From: PZPK01 sp963974595 | Lineage (GTDB): Bacteria > Pseudomonadota > Gammaproteobacteria > Pseudomonadales > Oleiphilaceae | Assembly (NCBI GenBank): GCA_963974595.1 | Contig: CAXBDA010000001.1 | Location: 48,956-112,955 of the forward strand | Direction: 5' to 3' | DNA: 64,000 nucleotides | Part shown: positions 1 to 8,444 of the stretch, piece after piece | Layout of the letters: each line of letters opens with the position of its first letter | How positions within the stretch are numbered: position 1 is the stretch's first letter | Translations under genes and position numbers: made by a program | Notes under the pieces: generated by a model | Database searches by the model: none | Seen by the model: only the letters and a program-made list of their open reading frames with translations | What the model was told of the DNA's origin: nothing

Positions 1-1
1 T

Positions 2-355
2 GATATGAGAACACTTTGTGATGCTGCCGAAAATGGACATCCAGATGCAAGTTTGGCTTTAGAGGTATTTTGTTTCAAGGCGGCCAAATATATTGCGTCG
101 ATGTCGGCGTCATTAAAGCACCTGGATGCTTTAATTTTTACCGGTGGCATTGGCGAAAATGCAACACATATCAGACATATGATTGTGGATCATTTAAGTA
201 TTCTAGGCTTAAAAATAGATACCCAGAAAAATAATCAAACGAAAATAGATGATGCCATGATTATGTCGATCCATTCCCCCGATAGCGGCCCAATATTAGT
301 AATTCCAACAGATGAGGAAGCCATGATCGTTAGTGACACATTACAATTAATATGA
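2..355 (+). CDS. ackA: Acetate kinase, C-terminal part (gene enters from the left edge)
   Basis: Last 117 codons of acetate kinase, which interconverts acetyl phosphate + ADP and acetate + ATP in the cytoplasm. The frame is open from base 2, so the true start lies outside the window; the internal ATG at base 5 (MRTL) is not the start. Family landmarks are the DMRTL segment at the beginning and FTGGIGENA in the middle, a conserved acetokinase motif of the C-terminal half. It stops 64 bp before pta on the same strand, the usual ackA-pta operon, so the two enzymes together join acetyl-CoA to acetate. Identity is based on these motifs and on the neighbour. Confidence 0.93.
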   Translation, partial: DMRTLCDAAENGHPDASLALEVFCFKAAKYIASMSASLKHLDALIFTGGIGENATHIRHMIVDHLSILGLKIDTQKNNQTKIDDAMIMSIHSPDSGPILVIPTDEEAMIVSDTLQLI

Positions 356-419
356 AGGCTATTGTTTTTATGATCGACTCAAACCTCAACAACTGCAATT
401 TAACGGAATAATATACACC

Positions 420-2600
420 ATGGCCAAATCATTTTTTATCGCACCAACTGCCAAGAATGCTGGTTTGACTTCTGTCAGCTTAGGTTTACTTAGAGCTCTT
501 GATGAAATCGGTGTTCGCGTTGGTTTTTTTAAACCGCTCACTCAAATAAACCAGTCAAAAGAAGATAATTCAATTCATTTTGCTAAAGCCATCAATCATG
601 TCACAACACCTGGCGCCATTCATATTTCAGAAGCGCAGGCTTATATCAGCAGAGGTGATAAAGGTTTGTTGATGGAAAAAATCGCCGAAAACTTCCACCA
701 TGTTAAGCAAAATTACGACGTCATCATCATAGAGGGTATCGTCCCCGTACAAGATCAGGCTTACTCTTCTGAATTAAATAAAGACGTTGCCAGCAGCCTG
801 GATGCCGAAATTATTTTATTAGCACCTATGAGCTCGCTGACGTTACCCCATACTGCCAAACAACTAGACAGCCATATTCGCAATGCGATTGGTACGTTTG
901 GGGCAGTCAAGAAAAGCATTATTGGCTGTATTTTAAATAAAGTGAGCCCTAGTGGTTATTCAGACTCGAATGAAAATGGTTTACATATTTCTGAAAATAC
1001 GCAAGCAAATATTGCAGCATTATCAAGTAACTCAGCAAGTATTGAATTTATTGATGACTGTAATGTCTTTTCAAGCAGCTTTAAATTGATCGGTCAAATA
1101 CCACTTCAGTCGCACCTCCAAGCACCAAGAGTAAAAGATATAGCCAGTGAGTTTAATTTTTCCCCCGTATCAATAAATGAAAATACAACAATAGATTCAT
1201 ACTATGATTTAAGCCGACGTGTATTAAAAATCTCAATCTGCGCACGCAGTGTCTCTAATCTGATCAGCGCATTAACACCAGGCTGCTTGCTCGTCACACC
1301 TGGCGATCGAAGTGATGTTATTCTTGCTGCTTGTATGGCCGCTCAGAATGGTACGCCTTTAGCTGGCCTTATTCTAACAGGTGGTTATCAACCCGACCCG
1401 TCTATACTCTCACTGTGCCAGCCTGCACTTAAAAATGGCCTACCTTTATTAATCACAAAAAGAGATACCTTCGAAACAGCGATTAAACTTTCAGGCTTGG
1501 AAAACAAGGTTCCCCTAGACGACTTGGATCGCATAAATGATGTGATGCGCACCGTAGCAGGTCATTTAGATACCGACTGGTTAAAACAACATTGCGATAA
1601 AGAACGCGCCACCCGTTTATCACCCTCTGCCTTTAGATATTTACTCTCGGAAAATGCAAGATCTGCAAATAAAACTATAGTACTTCCTGAAGGGAATGAA
1701 CCCAGAACTGTGTGTGCGGCAGCCATATGTCATGTCAGAGGTCTGGCAAAATGTATTCTTATTGGTAAACCGGACGAAATAGAATTAGTTGCCAAATCAC
1801 AGGGGGTAACACTGCCCACTGATATTAAAATCATTGACCCTGACGAGGTTAGACAACGCTACGTTGAGCCCATGACAAAACTACGAAAATGTAAAGGCGT
1901 TAGCCCTCAAATGGCACTCGCCATGCTCGAAGATAACGTTGTATTAGCAACCATGATGGTTGCGCTAGACGAAGTAGACGGGCTGGTGTCTGGCGCCGTG
2001 CATACCACTGCCAATACGGTACGCCCCGCCCTTCAGCTCATAAAAACAACACCCCACGCAAAAGTGGTATCGTCTGTTTTCTTTATGTGCCTTCCCGAAC
2101 AAGTTCTGGTCTATGGCGATTGCGCTATCAATCCAGACCCCGATGCCGAGCAATTAGCTGACATAGCCATACAAAGCGCCGATTCTGCGAGGGCTTTCGG
2201 CATTGAACCTAAAGTCGCCATGATCAGTTACAGCACAGGTCAAAGCGGACAAGGGCACGATGTTGATAAAGTTCGCGAAGCCACTAAAATCGCTCAACGT
2301 AAACGGCCCGACATATTAATTGATGGCCCGCTTCAATACGATGCCGCTGCCATAGAAAGCGTAGCGCATAAAAAAGCACCTGATAGCCCCGTTGCCGGAA
2401 AAGCCACTGTGTTTATTTTCCCTGACTTAAATACGGGTAATACAACATATAAAGCAGTTCAAAGAAGCGCAGATGTGGTCAGCATAGGCCCTATGCTTCA
2501 AGGTTTAAGAAAACCGGTTAACGACCTCTCTCGAGGTGCGCTTGTTGAAGATATTGTATTCACTATTGCGCTGACAGCGGTCCAAGCCAGCCAACATTAA
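420..2600 (+). CDS. pta: Phosphate acetyltransferase, long form
   Basis: Converts acetyl-CoA + Pi to acetyl phosphate + CoA. The 726-aa length is that of the long proteobacterial Pta: an N-terminal P-loop-like CobQ/BioD-type domain (residues about 1-210, starting SFFIAPTAKNAGLTS), a DRTGG regulatory domain (about 225-345) and the catalytic PTA_PTB domain (about 405-720, starting at NKTIVLPEGNEPRT, with VSGAVHTTANTVRPALQ and SYSTGQSGQG). It follows ackA and is closed by a strong hairpin terminator at 2621-2654. No good Shine-Dalgarno is visible before the ATG; GGAAT lies about 14 nt upstream, so coupling to ackA is possible. Confidence 0.95.
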   Translation: MAKSFFIAPTAKNAGLTSVSLGLLRALDEIGVRVGFFKPLTQINQSKEDNSIHFAKAINHVTTPGAIHISEAQAYISRGDKGLLMEKIAENFHHVKQNYDVIIIEGIVPVQDQAYSSELNKDVASSLDAEIILLAPMSSLTLPHTAKQLDSHIRNAIGTFGAVKKSIIGCILNKVSPSGYSDSNENGLHISENTQANIAALSSNSASIEFIDDCNVFSSSFKLIGQIPLQSHLQAPRVKDIASEFNFSPVSINENTTIDSYYDLSRRVLKISICARSVSNLISALTPGCLLVTPGDRSDVILAACMAAQNGTPLAGLILTGGYQPDPSILSLCQPALKNGLPLLITKRDTFETAIKLSGLENKVPLDDLDRINDVMRTVAGHLDTDWLKQHCDKERATRLSPSAFRYLLSENARSANKTIVLPEGNEPRTVCAAAICHVRGLAKCILIGKPDEIELVAKSQGVTLPTDIKIIDPDEVRQRYVEPMTKLRKCKGVSPQMALAMLEDNVVLATMMVALDEVDGLVSGAVHTTANTVRPALQLIKTTPHAKVVSSVFFMCLPEQVLVYGDCAINPDPDAEQLADIAIQSADSARAFGIEPKVAMISYSTGQSGQGHDVDKVREATKIAQRKRPDILIDGPLQYDAAAIESVAHKKAPDSPVAGKATVFIFPDLNTGNTTYKAVQRSADVVSIGPMLQGLRKPVNDLSRGALVEDIVFTIALTAVQASQH

Positions 2601-2620
2601 TCAGGTGAATATCATTATAT

Positions 2621-2654
2621 AAAGCCGGCCAATTTAAAATAGCTGGCTTTTTTT
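2621..2654 (+). terminator. Rho-independent terminator after pta
   Basis: AAAGCCGGC pairs with GCTGGCTTT across a 12-nt AT-rich loop (one G-T pair), and the stem runs into seven further T residues. It starts 20 bp after the pta stop and separates ackA-pta from the nrdJ upstream region. Confidence 0.8.
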
Positions 2655-2670
2655 GCACCACAAAAAAATA

Positions 2671-2680
2671 CTACATATAG
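2671..2680. promoter_or_regulatory. Isolated NrdR-box-like site (distal)
   Basis: The core CTACATATAG matches 9 of 10 positions of the NrdR core CwAtATaTwG (consensus recalled from the literature). It lies 166 bp upstream of the clustered boxes, so its role is uncertain and it may be incidental. Confidence 0.3.
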
Positions 2681-2836
2681 TTTTTCTTAAAATATTAGTG
2701 CCCACTAATTTCGTAAGCTACTGTCAGACACGCCCTACAAAAAACACGTTATTTCTTATGTATTTTTCTTGACAGAATTTAGCCTTACTCTTCTTATCTA
2801 CACTTAAAAATAATACAAATTAAACTTCACAAAACA

Positions 2837-2910
2837 CAATATGCTGTTATAATTTTTCAAATACTACCAACATGTAGTAACAAGTAGAACAAAAGCACTA
2901 CTATATGTAG
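2837..2910. promoter_or_regulatory. Cluster of three NrdR-box-like sites upstream of nrdJ
   Basis: Three cores fit CwAtATaTwG: CAATATGCTG (2837-2846, 8/10), CAACATGTAG (2868-2877, 8/10) and CTATATGTAG (2901-2910, 9/10). Start-to-start distances are 31 and 33 bp, close to the three-helical-turn spacing known for paired NrdR boxes. The first overlaps the TG of an extended -10 and the second falls just past the expected transcription start, the arrangement expected for repression. NrdR is the ATP/dATP-sensing repressor of ribonucleotide reductase genes. The sites are seen directly; binding is inferred. Confidence 0.6.
2845..2853 (+). promoter_or_regulatory. Extended -10 promoter for nrdJab
   Basis: TGTTATAAT is a perfect extended -10 (TGnTATAAT). 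The -35 region is poor (around CTTCAC, 2825-2830), as is common for extended -10 promoters. Transcription would start near 2860, giving a leader of about 275 nt before the nrdJa start. Overlap with NrdR-like box 1 supports it. Confidence 0.5.
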
Positions 2911-3042
2911 ATAGAAAATAGATCATGGAAGCGCCTTTTCACAGGTTAGATCGCACTAAAAAACTTTACGCTCAACGAGTTATCTGCCAAAAGTTCAATT
3001 TAGTATTAAGTAGCCTGCCTACCAGTAATAAAAACACAAACA

Positions 3043-3052
3043 CTATATATAG
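3043..3052. promoter_or_regulatory. Perfect NrdR-box core close to nrdJ
   Basis: ACACTATATATAGTTA (3041-3056) contains the core CTATATATAG, a 10/10 match to the NrdR core. It lies 84 bp before the nrdJa start and immediately upstream of a TATGAT hexamer (3054-3059) that could be the -10 of a second, weaker promoter. Confidence 0.45.
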
Positions 3053-3135
3053 TTATGATGAACTGACTGTACCACGATCAATATTTTTCAGTTCAACAGA
3101 TCAATCACCTTACAATGTCTAACCAGAGGTCACAC

Positions 3136-5274
3136 ATGAACGCTAAAGTTGAACCACTCGTTTCACCACTTCCTATGCAAGCTGCTTCCCAAGATATCTG
3201 GCATACAAAATATCAATTAAAAACAAAAACCGGCGCTGCCGTCGATACGGATATAGACGGTACTTACGAACGTGTTGCGCGCGCTTTATCCGAAGTGGAA
3301 GACGAGTCAAAACGTGACTCTGTTTATAAAGATTTTAAATGGGCACTGAAACATGGCGTCATTCCCGCAGGCCGAATTATGTCTAATGCGGGCGCAGGTG
3401 AGCATAAACCAGCAACGTCAACAATTAACTGCACGGTATCTGGTACTGTCTTCGACTCCATGGATGACATTCTTCTAAAGAATCATGAAGCTGGGCTAAC
3501 CTTAAAGGCCGGTTGTGGTATTGGTTATGAATTTTCAACATTACGACCAAAAGGTGCTTATGTCGCAGGCGCGGGAGCAACGACTTCTGGCCCGCTATCC
3601 TTTATGGACATCTTCGATAAAATGTGTTTTACCGTTTCCTCTGCGGGCGGCCGTCGTGGGGCGCAGATGGCAACATTTGACGTTCATCACCCGGATGTAT
3701 TGGATTTTGTGCGCGCCAAGCGTGAAGATGCTCGCCTTCGTCAGTTCAACTTATCTTTATTGATTACGGAAGACTTTATCGAAGCCGTTCGTACTGATGC
3801 TGACTGGCAGCTTTCTTTCCCAGTAACAGCCGAAGAAGTTGCTGAGGATCAATTAGACCTTAGTGATGCAACACAATTTACTTATCGTCGATTTCCAGTT
3901 AAAACCGGTTATGTCTCAAATGAGAAAGGCCTGGTTGCTTGTAGAATTTATAATACTGTCAAAGCCAAATTCATTTGGGACAGCATCATGACTTCGACCT
4001 ATGATTTTGCTGAACCTGGCTTTATTTTGATCGATAAAGTCAATGAAATGAACAACAACTGGTTTTGTGAAAACATCCGCGCAACAAACCCTTGTGGCGA
4101 GCAACCTCTTCCCCCTTACGGAAGCTGTTTGTTAGGTTCTGTAAACTTAACGAAATTTGTAGAGCGTCCGTTTACTGACAAAGCATCCTTTAATTTCGAT
4201 AAATACAAAAAAGCAGTCGGTATTTTTACCCGCATGCTAGATAACGTTGTAGAAATCAATGGCTTACCACTAATCGGTCAGCGCAATGAAATTAATTTTA
4301 AACGTCGTCATGGTATGGGCATTTTGGGTTTAGGCTCAACCTTAACCATGATGAAAATGGCATATGGCTCTAAAAAGTCAATAACTTTCACAGAACAAGT
4401 AAACCGTGAAATGGCATTAGAAGGCTGGAGACAAGGTTTAGCATTATCTGAAGAGAAAGGCCCAGCTCCGATCATGGAAGAAAGTTTTATCGTAGATGAA
4501 GAAATGCTAACGAAAAGACCTGAAATGCGCAAAGATGGCTATAACGTTGGCGATGAAGTAAAAGGCCGGGTTTTACACGCACGCTACAGCCGTTACATGC
4601 AAAAAGTAGCTGAATTCGAACCCGCGTTGATTAAAGAGTTAGCAGAAAAAGGCGCACGCTTCACCCATCATACGTCTATCGCGCCAACTGGCACTATTTC
4701 TTTATCTCTTGCCAATAACGCAAGCAATGGTATTGAACCAAGTTTTGCTCACCATTACGCGCGTAACATTATTCGAGAAGGCAAAAAGACCAAAGAAAAG
4801 GTTGATGTCTTCTCTTACGAACTTTTAGCGTATCGCCACTTGATTAACCCTTCGGCAATGCCTTTTAGCCAAGAAGAAACAACCAAACTTCCTGAGTATT
4901 TTGTCTCTGCTGATGAAGTAACACCAAAGCAGCATGTTGATATTCAAGCCGCTGCGCAAATCTGGGTTGATTCATCCATATCAAAAACAGCGAATATCCC
5001 AACTGATTTCCCTTACAACGAGTTCAAAGATATTTACATGTACGCTTATGAGCAAGGTCTCAAGGGCTGCACAACGTTTAGATTCAACCCTGAAGCATTT
5101 CAAGGTGTTTTAGTGAAAGAATCAGATCTTGAAAATACATCTTATGAATTCACATTAGAAGATGGCACCAAGATTACGGCAAAAGGCAATGAAGAGATTG
5201 AATACGATGGCGAGATGCATTCTGCTGCAAATCTATTTGATGCCTTAAAAGAAGGGACATACGGGAAGTACTAA
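3136..5274 (+). CDS. nrdJa: Adenosylcobalamin-dependent ribonucleotide reductase, catalytic subunit
   Basis: Class II reductase that makes deoxyribonucleotides using a B12-derived radical, with or without oxygen. I start it at ATG 3136 because AGAGG (3125-3129) sits 6 nt upstream; the in-frame ATG at 3115 has no ribosome site. Length 712 aa. Visible motifs are TSTINCTVSGT near residue 100, the NPCGEQPLPPYGSCLLG active-site segment near 320 (Asn, Cys and Glu of the radical chemistry) and APTGTISL near 520. The C-terminal Cys-rich part of one-piece NrdJ is absent and is encoded by the next gene, as in the split NrdJa/NrdJb of Pseudomonas. NrdR-like boxes precede it. Confidence 0.93.
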   Translation: MNAKVEPLVSPLPMQAASQDIWHTKYQLKTKTGAAVDTDIDGTYERVARALSEVEDESKRDSVYKDFKWALKHGVIPAGRIMSNAGAGEHKPATSTINCTVSGTVFDSMDDILLKNHEAGLTLKAGCGIGYEFSTLRPKGAYVAGAGATTSGPLSFMDIFDKMCFTVSSAGGRRGAQMATFDVHHPDVLDFVRAKREDARLRQFNLSLLITEDFIEAVRTDADWQLSFPVTAEEVAEDQLDLSDATQFTYRRFPVKTGYVSNEKGLVACRIYNTVKAKFIWDSIMTSTYDFAEPGFILIDKVNEMNNNWFCENIRATNPCGEQPLPPYGSCLLGSVNLTKFVERPFTDKASFNFDKYKKAVGIFTRMLDNVVEINGLPLIGQRNEINFKRRHGMGILGLGSTLTMMKMAYGSKKSITFTEQVNREMALEGWRQGLALSEEKGPAPIMEESFIVDEEMLTKRPEMRKDGYNVGDEVKGRVLHARYSRYMQKVAEFEPALIKELAEKGARFTHHTSIAPTGTISLSLANNASNGIEPSFAHHYARNIIREGKKTKEKVDVFSYELLAYRHLINPSAMPFSQEETTKLPEYFVSADEVTPKQHVDIQAAAQIWVDSSISKTANIPTDFPYNEFKDIYMYAYEQGLKGCTTFRFNPEAFQGVLVKESDLENTSYEFTLEDGTKITAKGNEEIEYDGEMHSAANLFDALKEGTYGKY

Positions 5275-5285
5275 ACCCGTCATCT

Positions 5286-5348
5286 AAAGGGTGTTTATGC
5301 ACCCTTGCTACACTTATTTTATACATGTAGCTGGCTAACCTAGCTACA
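5286..5348 (+). promoter_or_regulatory. Two hairpins between nrdJa and nrdJb
   Basis: AAGGGTG/CACCCTT (5286-5305, 6-nt loop) is followed by TGTAGCT/AGCTACA (5326-5348, 9-nt loop), filling most of the 95-bp gap between the two subunit genes. Neither is followed by a proper T-run, so they look more like RNA-processing, stability or attenuation elements that could set the NrdJa:NrdJb ratio than a full terminator. Function is inferred. Confidence 0.4.
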
Positions 5349-5369
5349 TAAGGAACACAGGTAAATATC

Positions 5370-6050
5370 ATGGCGATTAAAATCGAAAAGAAAATTGTCG
5401 GTTATCAGGTAAAAACAAACCAAGAGACAATTCAAGCACCTAGCACCCCTAAAGTTGTGCCAATAGAAATGAATGAGTCAGTGAAACGACCAGACTTTTT
5501 ATTAGGTTCAACCTATAAAATTAAGCCGCCCGTTTCAGAGCATGCTTTATATATTACGATAAACGATATTATCCTTAACGAGGATACAGACCATGAAGCA
5601 CGTCGACCTTATGAAGTATTTATTAATTCGAAATCAATGGAACACTACCAATGGGTTATCGCATTAACACGTGTTATTTCAGCGGTGTTCAGAAAGGGGG
5701 GGGATATCACTTTCCTGATTGAAGAATTATCTTCCGTATACGACCCGAATGGCGGTTATTATAAGAAAGGTGGTGTGTACATGCCTTCTTTGGTGGCAGA
5801 AATAAGCTCTGTCATCGAAAAGCATATGAAAACAATCGGCCTGATCGAGACAGAAGAATTAAGCGACACAACCAAGCAAATATTAGCTGAAAAGAAAGCA
5901 CAATTTGACCAAAAAACAAATGATGCGCCAGTCGAAGACAACCCCTTCCCTGCAAACGCCAGCTTATGTAAAAAATGCCACAACAAATCTGTGATTGTGA
6001 TGGACGGCTGTAAAACCTGTCTTAACTGTGGTGACAGTAAGTGTGGTTGA
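5370..6050 (+). CDS. nrdJb: Ribonucleotide reductase class II, C-terminal subunit
   Basis: 226 aa. Corresponds to the C-terminal part of one-piece NrdJ: a TSCPD-like domain (about residues 50-165, with VKRPDFLLGSTYKI and RPYEVFINSKS) followed by a Cys-rich tail, CKKCHNK then CKTCLNCGDSKCG, expected to re-reduce the active-site disulfide and perhaps bind zinc. It follows nrdJa by 95 bp on the same strand and a terminator closes the unit at 6096-6131. Splitting into NrdJa and NrdJb is known in Pseudomonas. A run of eight G at 5697-5704 lies inside the gene, but the frame is intact. Confidence 0.9.
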   Translation: MAIKIEKKIVGYQVKTNQETIQAPSTPKVVPIEMNESVKRPDFLLGSTYKIKPPVSEHALYITINDIILNEDTDHEARRPYEVFINSKSMEHYQWVIALTRVISAVFRKGGDITFLIEELSSVYDPNGGYYKKGGVYMPSLVAEISSVIEKHMKTIGLIETEELSDTTKQILAEKKAQFDQKTNDAPVEDNPFPANASLCKKCHNKSVIVMDGCKTCLNCGDSKCG

Positions 6051-6095
6051 GAATTTAAAACTGTAACGCTATCCAAGCACTCTTCTAACTACCTA

Positions 6096-6131
6096 TAGCC
6101 CACTCTAACTCAGTTATAGTGGGCTTTTTAG
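6096..6131 (+). terminator. Terminator after nrdJb
   Basis: TAGCCCACT pairs with AGTGGGCT across a short loop, and the stem runs into TTTTTA. It starts 46 bp after the nrdJb stop. Confidence 0.75.
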
Positions 6132-6239
6132 TTTGAACTAGCTGGCCAAAAAGAGATCTGCCTTATACCTAACATCCTGCTATCCTTTATAGTGTGAACA
6201 CCAGTCATATTTTTATTCTCAAGAGCCAGGAGCAAATGA

Positions 6240-7679
6240 GTGTTATTTTCTAGCGCACCCTCTAAAAAACTAATTTCCGCAGAAAACCGTCTAAACAATG
6301 CAACTAATTACACTCAATGGTGTGAAGCGGCACGTGATCACGATGTTTTAACGGGGGCTTGTCACTGGAAAAAACAAGAAGAAACCAGAGAGTATGACCA
6401 TAGACAAATCCGGCACCGCCTCAACACTTTACGTATACACCGTAAAAATAACGATAATGCCAGTTTGTTATTCTCTTTGAATGAAGGTATTCATGGCAAC
6501 ATGGGCGGCATGGGACAATCGGTACTGTATAACCACGCCAAATTGGGTACCAAGATTCTGATTGAAGAGTATGTTGAAGAAATTGTCAGCGCACTTGAAC
6601 AGATCGCCAGCCTCGATAACAATGAAATCAGCTTAGACCAAAAACTCGATTTCTTTCAGCGAGCCAGCTTGTGTTATGGACGAACAGCGTTAATGCTGAG
6701 TGGCGGAGGGGCTTTAGGCCATTTTCATATTGGTGTGGTTAAATCTTTATTGGAACAGGATTTATTACCCAGTGTCATTTCAGGCGCAAGTGCTGGCTCA
6801 GTCATCACGGCCATTTTTGGCAGCCATACCAACCCAGAACTGAAAGAGCTAATCAACCCCGTCAGACTCCTTTCTGAAGCCAAAGAAAATGCTGGTTGGT
6901 TAAAAAAGTTACTCTACGGTAAAAAACAAAGAGCCAATATCAACGATTTTGAAGAGCTGGTTTTAAATCGATTAGTACCCGACTTAACCTTTCAAGAAGC
7001 CTATGAACTAACAGGCCGCCGAATTAATATCTCGGTAGCGCCTGCCGAGTTGCATCAAACATCTCGTTTACTTAATGCCATCACCTCCCCCAACGTGTAT
7101 ATCCGTAAAGCCGTGTTAGCTTCGTGCGCTGTTCCGGGCATTTACCCTTCAGTGATGCTTGAGGCGAAAAATGAACATGGTGAACGCCAGCCTTATTTAC
7201 CGACACGACGCTGGATAGATGGTTCATTTAGTGATGACTTACCGGCAAAACGTTTAGCGCGTTTATATGATGTAAATCATTATATTGGCAGTCTGATCAA
7301 TCCGATTGTCTTATTTAGTAAAGACGGTTGGGAAAATACACGCATTCCGTCCTGGGTACGCTGGTTGACACATAAAAGCGCACAACGAATCGCAAAAGCC
7401 ACCTGTACGCTTAGCCAAAAATATACCCCGAAATGGACGCTATTCAACGTCGCAGTCAATACTGTCGCTTCGGTTCTAAACCAAGAATATACTGCAAACA
7501 TTAACGTCTACCCTGACTTTCGAGAGTTTGATTTTCGCCAAATACTCAGCCCACTTGATGAAACAGAGCTATTAGCTTTAGTCAGACAGGGAGAGCTTGC
7601 AACTTGGTCGCAAATGGAACGCATCAGAATTACCAGCAGAATTGAAGGTACACTCGACAAAATATTGAAACAACTTTAG
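6240..7679 (+). CDS. Patatin-like phospholipase with N-terminal DUF3336
   Basis: 479 aa, start codon GTG 6240, chosen because AGGAG (6228-6232) lies 7 nt upstream; the nearby ATG at 6236 is out of frame and stops after five codons. The N-terminal 145 residues (NATNYTQWCEAARDHD onwards) fit DUF3336. The patatin domain (about 150-350) shows the oxyanion GGGALGHFH, the nucleophile elbow GASAGS (GxSxG) and the dyad Asp in WIDGSFSDDLP. Such proteins hydrolyse acyl esters of membrane lipids or storage acylglycerols. No signal peptide, so probably cytoplasmic or membrane-peripheral. It appears monocistronic, and the mosaic insertion begins 39 bp after its stop. Confidence 0.85.
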   Translation: MLFSSAPSKKLISAENRLNNATNYTQWCEAARDHDVLTGACHWKKQEETREYDHRQIRHRLNTLRIHRKNNDNASLLFSLNEGIHGNMGGMGQSVLYNHAKLGTKILIEEYVEEIVSALEQIASLDNNEISLDQKLDFFQRASLCYGRTALMLSGGGALGHFHIGVVKSLLEQDLLPSVISGASAGSVITAIFGSHTNPELKELINPVRLLSEAKENAGWLKKLLYGKKQRANINDFEELVLNRLVPDLTFQEAYELTGRRINISVAPAELHQTSRLLNAITSPNVYIRKAVLASCAVPGIYPSVMLEAKNEHGERQPYLPTRRWIDGSFSDDLPAKRLARLYDVNHYIGSLINPIVLFSKDGWENTRIPSWVRWLTHKSAQRIAKATCTLSQKYTPKWTLFNVAVNTVASVLNQEYTANINVYPDFREFDFRQILSPLDETELLALVRQGELATWSQMERIRITSRIEGTLDKILKQL

Positions 7680-7710
7680 CCAAAAAAGCCGAGGTTAAAA
7701 CTTAGTAGCG

Positions 7711-7718
7711 TGAAAAGA
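7711..7718. repeat. Target-site duplication, left copy
   Basis: TGAAAAGA directly precedes the left inverted end and is repeated exactly at 10028-10035 after the right end. Eight base pairs is the usual ISL3-family duplication length. Confidence 0.8.
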
Positions 7719-7744
7719 GGCTCTTCTCCGCTTTCGTGAGGTAA
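7719..7744 (+). repeat. Left terminal inverted repeat (ISL3-type)
   Basis: Begins GGCTCTTCTCCGCTTTC and matches the reverse complement of 10002-10027 at 25 of 26 positions; the mismatch is base 18. The ISL3 transposase stop codon lies just inside it at 7746. Confidence 0.85.
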
Positions 7745-7745
7745 G

Positions 7746-7991
7746 TTACAGGCAAGTATAGAACATAGACTGATCATCAGGCATCGATGACTGCCTTATT
7801 TTGAGTTTGAAGTAGTCCGTATCTTTAATCCCTCTTGCTCGCTTTCGGATCATTCCGATACTCACATTTCCGGCTTCGATTCTGGCGCTGGTCAGCTTGT
7901 GTTTGGCGTAGTTGCAAATACCTTCACGGTGCTTCCTGAGTGACTTCGCAAATGTTTTTAAGTACGTCATGTTGGTTGACTCCGTTATCAC
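7746..7991 (-). pseudogene. ISL3-family transposase, C-terminal remnant
   Basis: 81 residues that resemble the tail of ISL3 transposases: LKTFAKSLRKHREGICNY, then a stretch where the family has its G-x-NN-KIK motif (here IEAGNVSIGMIRKRARG), then DTDYFKLKI. The upstream three quarters including the DDE residues are gone. The frame is closed by a TAA immediately upstream of the GTG used as its nominal start, and homology seems to begin only near codon 10. It ends 2 bp from the left inverted end, the normal layout for an ISL3 C-terminus. It is non-functional. Confidence 0.75.
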
Positions 7992-8141
7992 TTATCCATT
8001 CGCACCAATAAACTACATCATTGACTCCAACTCCATCAATGAGACATCCTTTATACAAACGACCGTCAGTGGCAATTAGTGTTACTGTTACATCCAGCTC
8101 TGGCAGCTTGTAGCATGTAGCGATATAGGATACAATTAATT
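7992..8141. other. Junction segment between ISL3 remnant and higB
   Basis: No recognisable gene. On the minus strand one frame stays open from about 8130 to 7945 (YKLPELDVTVTLIATDGRLY and onward) without a convincing start codon. It may be a fragment of another lost gene. The higB promoter must also lie here, but no clear -35/-10 pair was seen. Confidence 0.3.
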
Positions 8142-8432
8142 ATGATTAAGACGTTCCGGGATCAGTGGCTGGATGACTATTACTTTCTTGGTGTTAAGTC
8201 GTCCAATATCCCCAGTACCATCGAGAGCGCTCTAAAGCGAAAGCTCGATATTATCCATGTCGCTCACGGCGAACAGGATTTAAGAATACCACCGGGTAAC
8301 CGGTTCGAGCATTTGGAGGGAAAGCTAAAAGACTGGTGCTCGATCCGCGTGAACAAACAATACCGTCTGATATTCCTATGGGATGCAGGTGAAGCTAACG
8401 GGGTCTATCTGGATCCCCATACGTACAGGTAA
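8142..8432 (+). CDS. higB: HigB-family (RelE-like) toxin
   Basis: 96 aa. Matches the plasmid-maintenance killer-protein branch of the RelE/ParE fold (HigB), ribosome-dependent mRNA interferases. Visible are MIKTFRDQWLDDYY at the N-terminus and the conserved core NRFEHLEGKLKDWCSIRVN followed by QYRLIFLW. It stands before its antitoxin gene with 12 bp between stop and ATG, the inverted toxin-first order typical of higBA. It sits inside the mosaic element with a Tn3 transposase fragment just downstream, in line with TA modules known as Tn3 passengers. Confidence 0.88.
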   Translation: MIKTFRDQWLDDYYFLGVKSSNIPSTIESALKRKLDIIHVAHGEQDLRIPPGNRFEHLEGKLKDWCSIRVNKQYRLIFLWDAGEANGVYLDPHTYR

Positions 8433-8444
8433 GAGGTGAATATT

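Noticed and set aside
2925..3122. 65-codon frame upstream of nrdJa (MEAPFHRLDRTKKLYAQRV).
   Set aside because: It overlaps the NrdR-like boxes and the nrdJ leader, has no ribosome site or family look, and ends inside the nrdJa ribosome-site region.
2601..3135. Cobalamin riboswitch upstream of the B12-dependent reductase.
   Set aside because: No B12-box-like conserved sequence was recognised in the leader; NrdR-type sites explain the conserved-looking palindromes.
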